A stretch of DNA of 64,000 nucleotides from Anaeramoeba flamelloides (lineage: Eukaryota; Metamonada; Anaeramoebidae). The position numbers were made by a program, and so were the translations under genes. This document shows, in pieces, positions 1-12,325 of the stretch. The stretch spans positions 7,068,001-7,132,000 of the forward strand of contig JANTQA010000029.1 of the NCBI GenBank assembly GCA_027625915.1, written 5' to 3'. The notes under the pieces are model-generated. The model was not told where the DNA came from and did not search any database. It worked only from the letters and a program-made list of their open reading frames with translations. Position 1 is the first letter of the stretch. Every line of letters starts with the position of its first letter.

Positions 1-86
1 AAAAAAAAAAACAGGAAGGGGAGAATAAATAAAAAAAAAAAAAAAAAAAAAAAAAAACAATTGATATAAACTTTATTAAAAAATTA

Positions 87-2042
87 TTACATTTTTGCTG
101 TATATTCTACAGAATTTGCTATTATTAAATTACCATTTGTGGATGGTAACCAATAAGCGTACCTTGATTTTCTTGTGCCAATTTCACCACTGACTGGCCA
201 CATATTTAGAACCACAACCTTGCCATACTTTGGATGAATTTGTTTGACTGAAATCAAGGGGGTACCATCATTCCAAACTGCAATATTTTCACAGATACAC
301 ATATTCTTTTTATATAACGATTGTTGGGAATTTTGATTGTTTTTAAGATTCTTCTCATTTAACTCCATATTTGTATCTATGCTTGTGTCTGTATTTACGT
401 TTGTGTTTGTATTTACGTTTGTGTGTATGCTTGTGCTTTTGTTTGTGTTTGTGTTTATCTTCGTATTCTTATTCATCTCAGTAGATGAAATTGATAGGTT
501 CCAACGTTGTTCATTTATGATTGGGATGGAATCTTCTAGTTGTGTTTTAATTCTATAGGACAATGATCCGCCATTAAATTGTTTAACGCCCTTTACGAGT
601 TCGTGGGTTTTATTTAGAATTGAACCTAAATGGCCTCTTTGCTCTTTTATTAAGCTGCCCTTAGCAATTGGGAGAAACTTGCCTGCTATGATTCTCCCTT
701 TCAATTCGGCTTTTTTATATTTCCAAGCATTTTCAATTAATGCGCGGTAACTGCATACCACAAGTCCGCCGCCGTCTTCGACATACGCTGCCAGTAAATT
801 GCCAAGGATGACAGAATCCGAAAACGGTTCTATTGAAGAAAACAGAAAAATGGAGTCAAACTGGATAAGTTGATCATAGTTTGGCTGGATCTCTGCAACG
901 TTCATTACTTGAACATTTTTGATCCCGGTGAATTTAATTGAGCGTATGACGTCTTCGTGCAGCGAGGCATTAGCTTCTGTTGTCATCATTAAAATATTAA
1001 GTTGCTCAAGGGATCCGTTTTGATTGCATTTTCTTGATCGGATGGTTGTGTGCTTGGAAAAAAAAGAGATTGCTAATTGAAGAGAAGGGTAAAGGTTTTG
1101 AATTTTTTTGTTACTGTTCCCATTACAATTAGTTCCATTACTCTCAATGCTTTGTGTTTCGATTCCAAAATAATCACTATTATTCATATTCTTATTATTG
1201 CTCTGATTCTTTTGATGAACATTGTTCTGATTATTATTATCCGTGTTGTTGTTTTTGTTCTTATTCTGGCTGGTATTGTTGAGCTTGGAAGAATGATTCA
1301 AATTATTAGTGCTACCAGAAAGGGTAATTTTGTTTTGCTCTTGTTCATTCAAGATATAGTTTTGTTCACGTTCAACAAGCGGTATCAAATGCGCAACAAG
1401 AAAGGTTGCGTTTTCTATTGTGGGTTTAATTTTGATTCTTTCAGAGAGCTTTTTGCCACGATCAAACAGTCGTTGCAAAATTAAAGCCTTTGAAATATTT
1501 GTTGGTAAATAGCTCAGTAAGTAAATCACAGTCGAGTCGCTCAAATCATTGAGACACCCCTTGGTTGAAAAGATTTGTTCCATGTTCGAAATAAAATAGG
1601 CCAAAGACTCATTCCGAAGGTTTGTGAGGGCATGATAATTAATACATTTGTCCAAGAGCAATAAACAGTTTTTGGAATTAAGATCTTGTAAAATTTTTTT
1701 TTCAATGAGATCTATCAGGGAATGGAATTCAAACCTGATCAAGACCTCAAGAAATTCAAAGACATTGCCTATGCGACTGTAATCAATTTGGTGGATGTAA
1801 ATGTATTTCTTAATCATCTTGAAGGTGTCAATGTTGAGATCTGGTAAGGTCACCTTGTAAACTTGTTTGGTGCTTTGCTGCCAAGACTTGGGATAAAATA
1901 CCCTTCTCCAAAAGGAAGATCCCAGCGCAAAGATCAATTTGTGCCCATACACAACCTCTCCATTTTCCCCAACATGGAACTCAGCATTTACCATCGTTTT
2001 GTCTTCATAAAGGATTTTGGATAAATCATCAAGCTCAGCCAT
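87..2042 (-). CDS. BTB/POZ protein with C-terminal ThuA/GATase1-like domain
   Basis: Single-exon gene of 651 residues. Residues about 1-110 look like a BTB/POZ domain (EFHVGENGEVVYGHKLIFAL, then SSFWRRVF and LPDLNIDTFKMIKKYIY), a protein-interaction fold often used as a Cullin-3 adaptor. About 110-225 is helical and BACK-like. Residues 240-312 are an Asn-rich linker. Residues about 345-500 and 585-651 look like a class I glutamine-amidotransferase/ThuA-type alpha/beta fold: hydrophobic strand ILMMTTE, a helix, FDSIFLFSS, VEDGGGLVVCSYRAL, and late strands GTPLISVK and YGKVVVLNMWP. A Thr/Asn repeat (about 525-560) interrupts that domain. I see no clear catalytic Cys-His-Glu triad, so it may be non-enzymatic. 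The frame is open for 64 more codons upstream, but that stretch is hydrophobic and intron-like in composition, so I chose the ATG at 2042, where the BTB fold begins. Its substrate or partner is unknown. Confidence 0.8.
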   Translation of the reverse strand: MAELDDLSKILYEDKTMVNAEFHVGENGEVVYGHKLIFALGSSFWRRVFYPKSWQQSTKQVYKVTLPDLNIDTFKMIKKYIYIHQIDYSRIGNVFEFLEVLIRFEFHSLIDLIEKKILQDLNSKNCLLLLDKCINYHALTNLRNESLAYFISNMEQIFSTKGCLNDLSDSTVIYLLSYLPTNISKALILQRLFDRGKKLSERIKIKPTIENATFLVAHLIPLVEREQNYILNEQEQNKITLSGSTNNLNHSSKLNNTSQNKNKNNNTDNNNQNNVHQKNQSNNKNMNNSDYFGIETQSIESNGTNCNGNSNKKIQNLYPSLQLAISFFSKHTTIRSRKCNQNGSLEQLNILMMTTEANASLHEDVIRSIKFTGIKNVQVMNVAEIQPNYDQLIQFDSIFLFSSIEPFSDSVILGNLLAAYVEDGGGLVVCSYRALIENAWKYKKAELKGRIIAGKFLPIAKGSLIKEQRGHLGSILNKTHELVKGVKQFNGGSLSYRIKTQLEDSIPIINEQRWNLSISSTEMNKNTKINTNTNKSTSIHTNVNTNTNVNTDTSIDTNMELNEKNLKNNQNSQQSLYKKNMCICENIAVWNDGTPLISVKQIHPKYGKVVVLNMWPVSGEIGTRKSRYAYWLPSTNGNLIIANSVEYTAKM

Positions 2043-3518
2043 CGAAATTAATTTATTTTTTTTTTGAATTACAACAATCACTGAGGCAGAAAAGAAAACA
2101 GTTTGTTGAAGGAATGGAAAAAAATCAACAAAAGTTAAAAAAATAAAATAAAATTTTGGGTTTTTTGAGATTTCTCGATTTGTTTTTACTACTTGTGATT
2201 GTTTAAGAGAAAAAACTCGAGTATTCTTTTGCATTAAGTTTAGGTCTCTTTTTAAGATCTTGTGGTATCATTATTTGTCATTTAATCTCAAATTACAAAA
2301 TAAGATTTTCGAATTCAGATAATATATCTTCTCGGATGGAAATGTGAGTATTTTGATTGAATGGAATTTCTCAAATATTTTCCAGACTTCAAAACATGAA
2401 GTCACTCATAAGTGTGTTTTGGTGTCACAAATTAATCAGAAAATTCTTAATTAGTGATTAATTTTTTAAAAAAATTTTTTCTTTTATTTATTATATTTTT
2501 TTATTTCTGTAAAAGATAAAAGACTGATTTTCTGCAATAACTTTACTTAAGTAAAATTATTTTGCATAATAGTGGGTTTTTTTTGGTTGTAAATAACAAT
2601 TCTAAATGGAAGGGAGACTAAAAAATTGGATTCATTTTTAATCTGATTAAAAGAATTTAATTTTAAGGACTACATTCCCACCCTTGAGAGTGTTGAGTAA
2701 TTGTGTTATTTCACTTTCGCTTCTCACAAAAAAATTTCACACAGAGGAAATCGGAAAAAAAAAAACAATTTTTGTCATCTTTACTTTTTCATGAAGACTA
2801 TTTTTCTTTTCCTTTTTTTTTAATGAAAAGGAAAATTGAAAATAACAACAAAAATAATTGTTCAAAAAATGGCTTTTGGGGATTTTCAAGTACATTTCAA
2901 ACTTGAGAACATTTCAAACTTGTATAGTCAAAGGTAAAAAATATATAGAACAGCCCAAGAAAATAGTGTGAATTCAGAAAGTTGAAATGGAAATTCTAAA
3001 ATATTAAAATTAAAATTTCACATGATCTAACAAGGTAAAAATTGTCAAAATTATTAAAATTGTGAAAATTTCACATTTTTACTAAAAGAAATTCTTCTTG
3101 TACAAATATTACTTGGATTACATAACTCTTGTAAGGGTGGTTTTATACATTATTTCACTTTTTTTCACCTAAAAACGTAGTCTTGGTATCATATGATTTT
3201 TTTTTATTTTTTTTTTGAGATTTATTCTTATTTGGCCTTGTAATAAAAGTTTGAAGGTAAATTGATTTTTGTGTTTTACTTTAAAGTTTACTCTTTTATT
3301 TTTTTATTATCATTTCTTTTTCAAACAACAAGTGAAAAATAATTTAAACCAAGTGATCAAAAGTAAAAACAAATAATAAAAACATTATCAATTTAGTAAA
3401 AAAAAAATAATGTCAGTTATGAAATAAAAACTTTAGACAGCAGTTTTTTCAGAAGAATTTTGAATAGTTGAATATAAATGTTTTTTGTTTGTTTGATTTC
3501 TAATTATATGATTATATT

Positions 3519-3544
<26 letters not shown>
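3519..3544. repeat. (TA)n microsatellite
   Basis: Uninterrupted TA dinucleotide tract that runs directly into the left end of the inverted-repeat element starting at 3543. Confidence 0.9.
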
Positions 3545-3550
<6 letters not shown>

Positions 3551-4276
3551 ATTTCACTCAAAGGTGCCCAGCAATAATGAATGATTCTCTTTATTTTTAA
3601 GAATCAACCAAACTTGGATTTTTTGGAGATACAAGACGATAATAAACTCCCTATTAGAGTCTGTAATCATAAAAGAAGAGCCTGAGCAAACCATAAATAT
3701 TAAAAAAAAAAAAAATATTATAAAAAATTTTGGGCCTCTTTCATTAGAATGACTCGTTCAAAATTTCTCAAATTCTATGGGAAATTAAAATTGTTGACAA
3801 TAATATTTTTTAATTGTAAATGTATGGATTTTCAAAGAACGTATAAAGTAATACTTTTCTTTATGTTAATTTAGAATTTCAAACGTTTTTTTCTTCGAAT
3901 TTAATTTTTAAAAAAGAAAAGAAGAAAAAAAAAAAATAAATAAAAATAAATTTACAAAATGACAAAAAATGATTCAGATCTAAAAATTGAAATTTTAGTT
4001 TGAGAAGAATAATGAAATTAACTCATATAATATGTTATACAGCCAGTTTAAAAATTATGGCACAAACTTCAACAAAAATGAAGGTACAGAAAAGTCTCTG
4101 GTTAAGGCACAAAATACAAATTCGAGTTAATAATTTGTAAAAAAAATAATTCCAAATTTTGTCCCTTAATTGGAGATTTTTTTGTACCTTAAATTTTATT
4201 GAAAGTTTGTGTACTAAATTTGAAACTGGATGTATTTCATTAATACAAATGGTTCCCTTTGACTGAAAAAGAGTAT
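3543..4276. mobile_element. Non-autonomous inverted-repeat element, TAAACYC family, copy 1
   Basis: Left end reads TAAACCCCATTTCACTCAAA followed by GGTGCCC. The right end in reverse complement reads TATACTCTTTTTCAGTCAAA followed by GGGAACC. The two ends match over about 28 bases apart from a few substitutions. There is no coding capacity. A (TA)n tract abuts the left end and a short TATATA the right end, consistent with TA as target. Three more copies lie at 16431-16975, 25450-26385 and 55304-56008. The superfamily is not proven; TA target use suggests Tc1/mariner-like. Confidence 0.7.
4038..4234. mobile_element. 197 bp MITE, CAGTCAGTT family, copy 1 (nested)
   Basis: Foldback element that starts TACAGCCAGTTT and ends, in reverse complement, TACATCCAGTTT. 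Inner arms share GCACAAACTT-type and CTTAAATT-type blocks with the copies at 13586, 25198 and 58990. It lies inside the larger element 3543-4276 and is the most diverged of the four together with 58990. TA at both ends fits a Tc1/mariner-type target duplication. Confidence 0.75.
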
Positions 4277-6714
4277 ATATTTCTTTTATTTGTGGTACTC
4301 TCATTTCTTTTTACATCTACTAAAGAATCAAAAAATAAATATTCTCCTGAAAAAAGTTCAATAATTTTTTATTTCTTTTTCAGTTGTTTTGTAGTATATT
4401 TTTAGTTGTTACATTTTCTTTCCTTAAATCTTATTTAAAATTATATTCTTTTTTCGGGTGTATTATATCTTCTATTTCACTTAGAGTTCTATAATCACAC
4501 TAAAACCAATTAATTTAAAAAAAAATCTTTTTTTTTATTAAATAGTTAATTAAAAACTAGCTTCAAATTGATATTTTTTTGTATATTGGTGTTAAAAATT
4601 ATTTGAAAAAAGTTCAGAAAAACTTAAAAATGTTGATATACCGAAAATGTGGGTGATCTTTAAAGTGCACTGAACATCACAATTAATTCACAAACTTTGA
4701 ATAAAATAAAAAATTAAGTAAAAAAGTCAATTTTTAGAGCAAAAAAATTGTTTAGTATGATATAAATTGTATCAATAATTTTTCCAAAAAATATGTTTTG
4801 ATATAATAATTTTTTTATATTTAAAATGTTGTTTAAAGTGTGTTTTAAAGTGATATTGGATATTTGTTAAACATTTTATAATTTTCGCTATCCTTTTTTA
4901 ATCGAAACACAAAAGAAAAATATTCTTAAAGTTTCCACAGTATACTGTTTGATAATATTATTTAAGGATTTATTTCGGTTATTGTATACATCAAGTTATC
5001 AGTATTTTGTTCTTTATTGAAAATTATATTTGTTCTCTTTAGTTCAAATTATTTCAAAATTTTTAATTTTACAATATGTATAATTAAAATTTTAGAAGTA
5101 AAATTAAAAAATAATAAAAATTAAACGTAATTTAGAGAATTTTATGTCTTATTTGTTGTTATATAACAGCTAAACGGTAAAAATAAATAAATAAATAAAT
5201 GAAAAAGGTAATTGTCAATTTAACAAACTCCTGTCCCCTGTTCGAAATTTCACAAATAATAGTATATTTTTAAATTAATACTCAAAGAATTAAGGTTATT
5301 TAAGAAAAAAGTGGACAAGTCTTTGAGAAGAAAAATAATCAGAAATCATTCATATGAGTTTAATATTAGTGTGTAAAAGCAAGGGTATTTCCATACAAAA
5401 AAAATAATTTCAAATTGATCAATCAAGTTGATTTTTTCTTTCGAAAATACAAAATAGAAGAAGTAGTAATTTTTTTCTTAGTGGTTTTAACAAGTGTTTT
5501 CTATTTTATATAAATATTATATAAGATCATTTATTTTTAGAAGTGTAAAATGGGGGTGATATAATAATCATTTATTAATAATGGTGAAATCGTTTTCATT
5601 TTTAAACGAATTCATTTTTGATAATTAATTTAAATTTATAAGATCATAATTTTTTTTTAATTTTTTTGATTTGAACAAAAACAAAAAGAAAAAAAAAATT
5701 TTTTTCGTAGGTATGTTATTTTTATGAAATATCATTTTTAATGATTTCCAATGACTTGTGTGAACAAATAACATTTGAAATTTAATTTTATTTCAAATTT
5801 TCAAGAATAATAAACAATAATATTCTTCTATAGATCAAAAAAGTTTGATCTTTCTTATTTTCTTTCCAATCATTCATCAAATTTCTAGAACTGTAAAAGA
5901 ATTTCTGATATTTTTCGAATTTCTCATTGAATAAATAACAAATAGTGGTTATTTAAACAATTTTTAGGCAATAATCTTTATTTCTTTTCATATAATCATT
6001 AAATTAAATGATTTTTATTGTATTTTAAATCATTAGTGGATGTTTGAAATATAGAAAAAAAATAAATAAAATCTTATTATATCCACAATCTTTGGATTTA
6101 TTATAAAGCAGTCAAATTCTTGGGATTGTGTGACGGGGTGGTATTTCAAAATAATCAAAGTGTAAAGTATTCGTTAATTTTTTAAGTTGGTCTTGTTGGG
6201 TGTTAATAAAGTATTTTTGGGTGTTTTTTTTTAATAAAAAATATAATAGTTTTTATTATGTTTTGTTTTGTTGCATAATATGAAAAAAAAAATGCTAACT
6301 TTATTTATTTTTGATAAAAAGGGAGTAATTAAAGAAATTTTTATCAAAATAGAAAAAAAAAGATATTAAGAGTAAAAATAATATAAAAACAATAACATTG
6401 TTTATTTGGTTAAATTAAAAGCTTACCCATTGTTTTTTTTTTTTTTTTCAAGAATTTAACAGAATGGTGTAAAAATTTTGATTTTTCTTAATCCTTTTGT
6501 ATTCTGTTAAAGTACTCTTCGATTTTTTGAGAATTTTAAAAATAAAAAAATTATTTAATTATTGTATTTATTTCTTAAATTAAAAAAAAAAACAATGGTG
6601 CTTTACTTCGGTCTAAGCATCTTCCCTGGGGATTCACCAACGGGGTAAAAATCCTATAAAATATTATTAATAACAAATAAAATTTGTAAATTTTGGATTC
6701 ATTCGGGGGGGGGC

Positions 6715-7945
6715 TAGTAAACTAAAAACTTATTCAAGTAAATATAATCGCAAATAAAAAAAAAAAACAATTATCGTATCTTGAAATTGAAATATTTTTT
6801 AAAAATCTGAAGATGGAAATATCAAACTTACTTTTAAAGAAATTTTCAGAAATTAATTATTATTTTTAAAAGTCTTGATCTTTTTTATTCGTTTTTGATA
6901 TTTTAAAAATCCATAACATATATCTGAATTATTTTTAAAAAAAATTATTTTCTTTGAAGAAGATTGAAATCTTTTGTTTAACCAGTAAAGGTGGTGAACT
7001 AAAATTCACTTGCAAAATATTACTACTAAATTCTAAATAACTCAGTTTAAAAAATCTATTTAATTCCAAAAAAATTACAATAATTATTGTAAACTTGAAA
7101 ATAATATAATTTTTTGATTCAAAGAACAGTTCAATGCATTTTTTTTATATATAGAATAAAAAAGTCTTGGTATAGGAACCAAACAATGAAATTCAAAATT
7201 CTCAGAAAATACTTTTTTAAAACCTTGAAAATTTGGAGGCTAAAACAATAATTTTCAATTTGATTATTTATTATCAATAATTAATTATTCAATTTTCATT
7301 TTTTTCAGTGAGTTATTAACAACACAAAGATTAAATGTATAAATAGATTTTACCATAATTTCTAGATTTTTTAAAGAATTCCAAACAAATAAATCTAATT
7401 CAAAAAAAACAAAAAATAAATCTAATAAAAAACAATAATAGATATTACCAAATAACTTATTATAATACTATATAGTTCCTTGATATACTCTTGATATTTG
7501 AAAAAGAATTTTGTTAAATCTTTTAAATTTCAAGAAATTCAAAAAATATTTATAAATAAAATAGAAGATCACATTTTTTAGATCTTCAGGACTTCCTTAT
7601 TTGATTTACTTTTGTTGTATTTTTAAAAATAAGATTACAGGTTCAGGTTGATTTGTTCATACAGAATCTCAGAAATTACTCAAAGTGAGATTTCTTCAAA
7701 ATAAAATTTTTTTTCAAATTTTTCTTTTTCTAAATTTGTTCCAAAAATCCCAACAAAAAAGGATCTAGATACTTTTTACTGAAAATATAATTGGGAAAAT
7801 AAACTCTTTTAAAAAAGATAGCCCATCTTCTCTAAAGTTGATAAATGAAGTTTGCTTATCGGGTTAATTCTACCCTTGTTGTTAATAATTACTCTCTTAC
7901 CTTTGTAAGAAAAAAAATAAATAAGACTTACTCGTCCCTTAATGA
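6715..7945. repeat. 1.2 kb dispersed repeat R1, copy 1
   Basis: Aligns along its length with 34473-36018. Shared landmarks, in order, are a left end around TAGTAAACTAAAAA, the block ATATCTTGAAATTGAAA-type, CTTACTTTTAAA, GATTCAAAGAACAGTTCAA, GTTATTAACAAC, and a right end around CCTTGTTGT and ATTACCTTTG. No open frame and no terminal inverted repeats are visible. A truncated third copy is at 10690-11065. Confidence 0.75.
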
Positions 7946-8474
7946 ATATAAGCATGATTTTTTTTAATTTTTGGAATGGAAAAACAGGAATATTTGATCA
8001 CAATATTTTTCGAAATATCTTTTCAAAAATAGCTTAAAATATCTTATAAAAACATTTTATTCATTTATTAAAATAACACAACAGACCAAAATTTTTGTTT
8101 TTTTTATTCCTAATTTCCCCTATTTCTCAAATTTAGTTTTAGTGAAACTTGATCATCAATTTTCCTGATTTTAAAAAAGCCAACCAATAATTAAAAAATA
8201 ACTAAAATCTAAATTCAATATTAAAACAAAAAAAAAACCTTTAAAAATTAAATAATTAGAGTCTTTTCAAATCACTTGAATAAATAATTTTGTTCGTCTC
8301 TGATGAATTTATTTCTTTATTTTTTTTTCAGTTTTTAAAATTTAATAATATTTTTTTTTAATTCTATTAAATGAAAAAAAAAATAATATTATTTTAATTC
8401 TCTATAATTTATTAAATAAAAAAATTAAAGGATTGACTTTAGCATTAAGGTTAACATATAATTGGTTTGTTAAT

Positions 8475-10301
8475 TTATTTTTCTTCTTCGTCTTCATTTT
8501 TGGTACCTTCTCTCCATTTGCTCATGTATTTTTTTTGTTTTTCTGTGAGTTCATCAATTTCAACAAACATTGATTTTAATTGGATTTTGGCAATTTCCAA
8601 ATCTAATTCTTCTGGTAAGGTAATCATTTCGTTTTTTAATTTACCTTTATTTTTAACTAAATATTCGCATGCAAGAACTTGTCCACAGAAACTTGTTGAC
8701 ATGATTTCACTATTATTAGTTTAAAAATTATTTGATGGAAATTAAAGTAAAATCGAAAAAAAATAAATTAATAAGATCTTGTGAAATTTAAAAGAAAAGG
8801 AAAAAATAAAAAAAAAATAAAAAAAAAAGTAAAGAAAAATCAAAAAAAAGATGAACAAACCTTGGGTGACCTTCACCAGCAGCCAAGTTTATAAGTCTAC
8901 CTTCACCAAGAATGTAAACACTTCTTCCGGAAGGAAGATAACATTCTTCCATCATTGGTCTTACTCTAACAACCTTGGTTGCAAATTCTCTGACTGCAGT
9001 TACGTCAACTTCACAGTCGAAGTGACCGCTATTGGCGAGCATGGCACCGCTTTTCATTAATTTGACGTGTTCTAATGAGACAATGTCTCTGTTTCCTGTA
9101 ACTGATAAGAAAATGTCACCTAATGGGGCAGCCTTTTTCATTGGCATGACGAGAAATCCGTCGTATTTGGCTTGTAAGGCGCGGAAGGGGTCAACTTCTG
9201 TGACAATTACATTGGCACCCATGCCTTTAGCTCTTAATGCAACACCTTTTCCACATGATCCATAACCTCCAACAACAAAGGTTTTGCCAGCAATTAAAGT
9301 GTTTGTGGCTCTGATGATACCGTCAATTGTTGATTGACCAGTTCCGTAGTAGTTGTCGACTAAATGTTTGGTTTTGTTATCGTTGACTGCAATGACTGGG
9401 TAATTAAGTGCACCGTCTTTAACCATATTTTTTAATCGGTTGATTCCACTAAAAGTTGTCAGTTAAAGAAAGAATTCAAAATAATTTTAAAAAAAAAAAA
9501 AAAAGATTTAATTAGAAGATTAGTTTTCTGGTTGAGTGTGGTTTTGGTAAAACGAAAGAAAGAAGTTTTTTTTTTTTTTGAAGAAAAAGGATTATTTTGG
9601 TGTTTAAAAAATTTTCTGTTCAAAAAAAAATCAATTCCTTTTTGAGTTTGAGTTGACTCTTTGGAGAAAAGAAGAGACACTTTATTTTTGAAAGATTTTA
9701 AATTTTTTTTTATTTTAGTAAATACGTAATTTGGTTTTTCCATTTTCCATAAAACAAAAAAAGAAAAATTAAAAGTTTTCAACAAAAAAAAAAAAAAAAA
9801 AAAAAAAGAAAGAGAAAATCATTACGCTGTTGTTTCTTCACAACCACCAATAATGTCTTCAATGAGTTCTTTATGTTTGAGATGGATTTCAGTAACGAGA
9901 TCACAACCATCATCAATTGTAATGTGTGGGCGGATTCCAATGACGTAACCGATGTATCTATAGTAGTCTTCGATTGTTTCTCCTTTGTACCCCCAACAAC
10001 TGACACCTGGTCTTAAGGCAAGATATGCGGCAACATCGTCTTGGGTACTAAGTGGGTTACATGATGTAATTCCGACTGTGGCACCACCGGCGACTAAAGT
10101 TTCAACAAGGACGGCTGTTTCTTTGGTGACATGAAGACACATGGCAATTCTAAGTCCTTTAAAGGTCTGTTCTTTGGCTAATTTTTCTCTAAGAATCATT
10201 AAGGATCCCATACATTTTTCAGCTAATTTGACATTTAATTCACCTTGTTTGGCTAATTCGATGTCTTTAACTTCCCAAGTTTTACCTTTTTGTGTTTCCA
10301 T
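8475..10301 (-). CDS. ahcY: S-adenosyl-L-homocysteine hydrolase, prokaryote-type (three exons)
   Basis: SAHH removes S-adenosylhomocysteine after methyl transfer by reversible hydrolysis to adenosine and homocysteine; it is cytosolic and NAD-dependent. Exons, 5' to 3': 10301-9826, 9448-8861, 8709-8475. They join in frame to 432 residues, with introns of 377 bp (GTAATG...TTTTAG) and 151 bp (GTTTGT...AATAG). Active-site residues are in place: D130/D131, E155/E156, K186, D190 and N191. The NAD loop is GYGSCGKG at 220-227. The usual eukaryotic Cys195 is Thr (YGTGQST). The protein lacks the roughly 40-residue eukaryotic insertion and the C-terminal KPDHYRY tail, and carries NPLSTQDDVAAYL and GEGHPSEIM, as in archaeal and Thermotoga-type enzymes. 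It ends in an acidic/Lys tail. Origin by lateral transfer, followed by intron gain, is my inference. The start is the first ATG of the conserved N-terminus. Confidence 0.95.
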
Positions 10302-10689
10302 TGTATTAATAAATTTATAATAAAAGATTTAAGATTTTCAAAAAAAAATGATTTAAATAAGAAGGGAAAAAAGTTTTAAAACACTTGATTCTTGAGAAAT
10401 TTGGATTTCAGTAACCTGGTTGTGTTTTTCATTACTTTTTCGATTGCTTAATTTTATTAAAAATAAATTATTTAAAACGAATTGTTTTGTTTGTTATTAA
10501 CGAATTTAGAAAGTTACTTTTTTAAATAAACACAACTATACTACAAACCAAAAGTCGTAGTTTTACCAAAAATTGGAAATAAAAAATTTTCTCTGCATTC
10601 GTAATGCAGATGTAACGATACTTTGTTTTTGAACGAAAATAATTTCTAAATTAAAAAAGTAAAGAATGAAAATTAATTCCTTATATATT

Positions 10690-11065
10690 GCAGTAAGGAG
10701 AGCGAAAAAAATTCAAGTAAATTTCTAAGGACGATCAAAATAATTTTACATCATCTTGAAATTTAAAAATATAAATTCAAAATCTGAATTATATTAAATA
10801 CCAAACTAACTTTTAAATGCTTTTTTCAGAAATGAATTATTGTTTTCAAAGTCTGATCCTTTTTTTCGATTTTTGAAAAGTTCATAATCCAACATATTTA
10901 TGATTTATTGCAAAAATTATTTTCTTTGAAGAAGAAAGAAATCATATTGTCTGTGAATGGAGTATTACCAAATACTATTTCAAAATGAAAACTACTTTGT
11001 CTTGAAATAGCTCATTGTCAACAATTTATTTATTTCAAAAAAATAAAAATAATTATTTTGACCTA
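10690..11065. repeat. Dispersed repeat R1, truncated copy 3
   Basis: Matches the left third of the R1 copies at 6715 and 34473: CTTTTTTCAGAAATGAATTA, a GATC-CTTTTTTCGATTTTTG block, CATAATCCAACATATTT, and TTATTTTCTTTGAAGAAGA. Similarity stops near 11065. Confidence 0.65.
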
Positions 11066-12236
11066 AAAAAAAAAGAATTTCTTTAATTCTATACCAATCA
11101 GAAACACACCAACCACGTGTTTTTTGTCAACTAATTTAACTAAAATAAAAATTGTGTATTCCAATACTTCTATTTTAAATATAGGCGGGATAAAATTTCA
11201 TGAAATTAACTTTTTTTACTTTGTTTCTAAATTCTTTTCGTTCGGATTCTTGGTGTGCTTAAAAATCTATCCGCCTAGAAAATAAAAAAGGATCAACAAT
11301 TAAATTGAAAGAACACATTTCAGGTCCTCACTTGGAAATTTTGGAATTAAAGAAATATTGAAAGTTGGAGTGAAAATGTTTACCACTTTATTATTCAAAG
11401 AATAGTAGAAGTCAAAAAGATCCAAAGAGTGAAATAATGTCCGGCGAATAACCATATAGAGACCCATTTGAACTGAAGTTTCTCATTGAATCCCTGCCCT
11501 CCAAAAAAAAAAAAAGGCTAGGCATTAAATAAACAAAGGAGTCTTGCTCTAGTCAAAAGATGTATAAAACTTCACAATTACTTTTTGAATAATAGAACTT
11601 TAAGAAACCAAAAATGAAAGACCGAATGACCCCCCTTTCTCATAAATAGAGATAATTTAGGAGTCAAATTTACTGGAAATATAAAAACATTAATTATTAA
11701 AAATGTGAAAAAAATACTATTTCTCGTTCAAAAATTCCATTCATAATTTAATATTTCGTCCAAATTTCAAGGGTTTTCTCCCCAAATTTAGTTTGAACTC
11801 AAATTTACAATTGAGTAATGGTTTTGAGATTGTTTGATTAAGGGATAAAGTACTTTTTACTATTTATTACAAAATTTATTATGAGAAGATATCTGAAAAA
11901 AGATTTTTTATGTGACACATGATATTAACACCCGAGAATCAAAAAGCCACCAAATTAGTCTATTTATGAAATGAACACACGAAACTAGAGTTGAATCTTT
12001 AAATTTTCAATTTTTTGTCTTTTTTTTTATCCAAATAGGAAAATTTTGTCTAAATAAATTGTGTTTTGAAGTAGTAGCTTTAATAAAGTCAAACCTTTCA
12101 CCTTTATACCAATTTTAAATCTGCATAGAAATTTTTTTTTTTTTACTTTAGGTGTGTTTTTTGTCTTTAGTTTTCGAAGTACTTTTTGGAAAATAATATC
12201 TTAGATTTTTTTTATCTACCAATAAAAAATAAATTC

Positions 12237-12325
12237 CATAATAGAATGTTAAGTTGATTTTTTTTTGTCCACTTTGGGAAACCTTAAATGATTCATACTT
12301 TGTCCTTATCTCAATATTCTGTTTT
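12237..12325. mobile_element. ~90 bp MITE, AATAGAATGTTGAG family, copy 1
   Basis: In reverse complement it reads ACAGAATATTGAGATAAGGA at one end and AACTTAACATTCTATTATGG at the other. This is the same layout as 60711-60799 and 51947-52036. Confidence 0.6.

Larger units (their letters stand above)
2043..8474. other. Intergenic, gene-free, repeat-bearing
   Basis: About 6.4 kb with no supportable gene on either strand; the open frames are short and of homopolymer composition. It holds an inverted-repeat element with a second one nested in it (3543-4276), a (TA)n tract, and one full copy of a 1.2 kb dispersed repeat (6715-7945). The promoter of the BTB gene should lie near 2050-2400, but I see no defined motif. 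Confidence 0.7.

Noticed and set aside
2043-2234. 64-residue N-terminal extension of the BTB protein
   Set aside because: Hydrophobic, AT-driven composition with no similarity to BTB proteins; the BTB fold begins at the downstream ATG.
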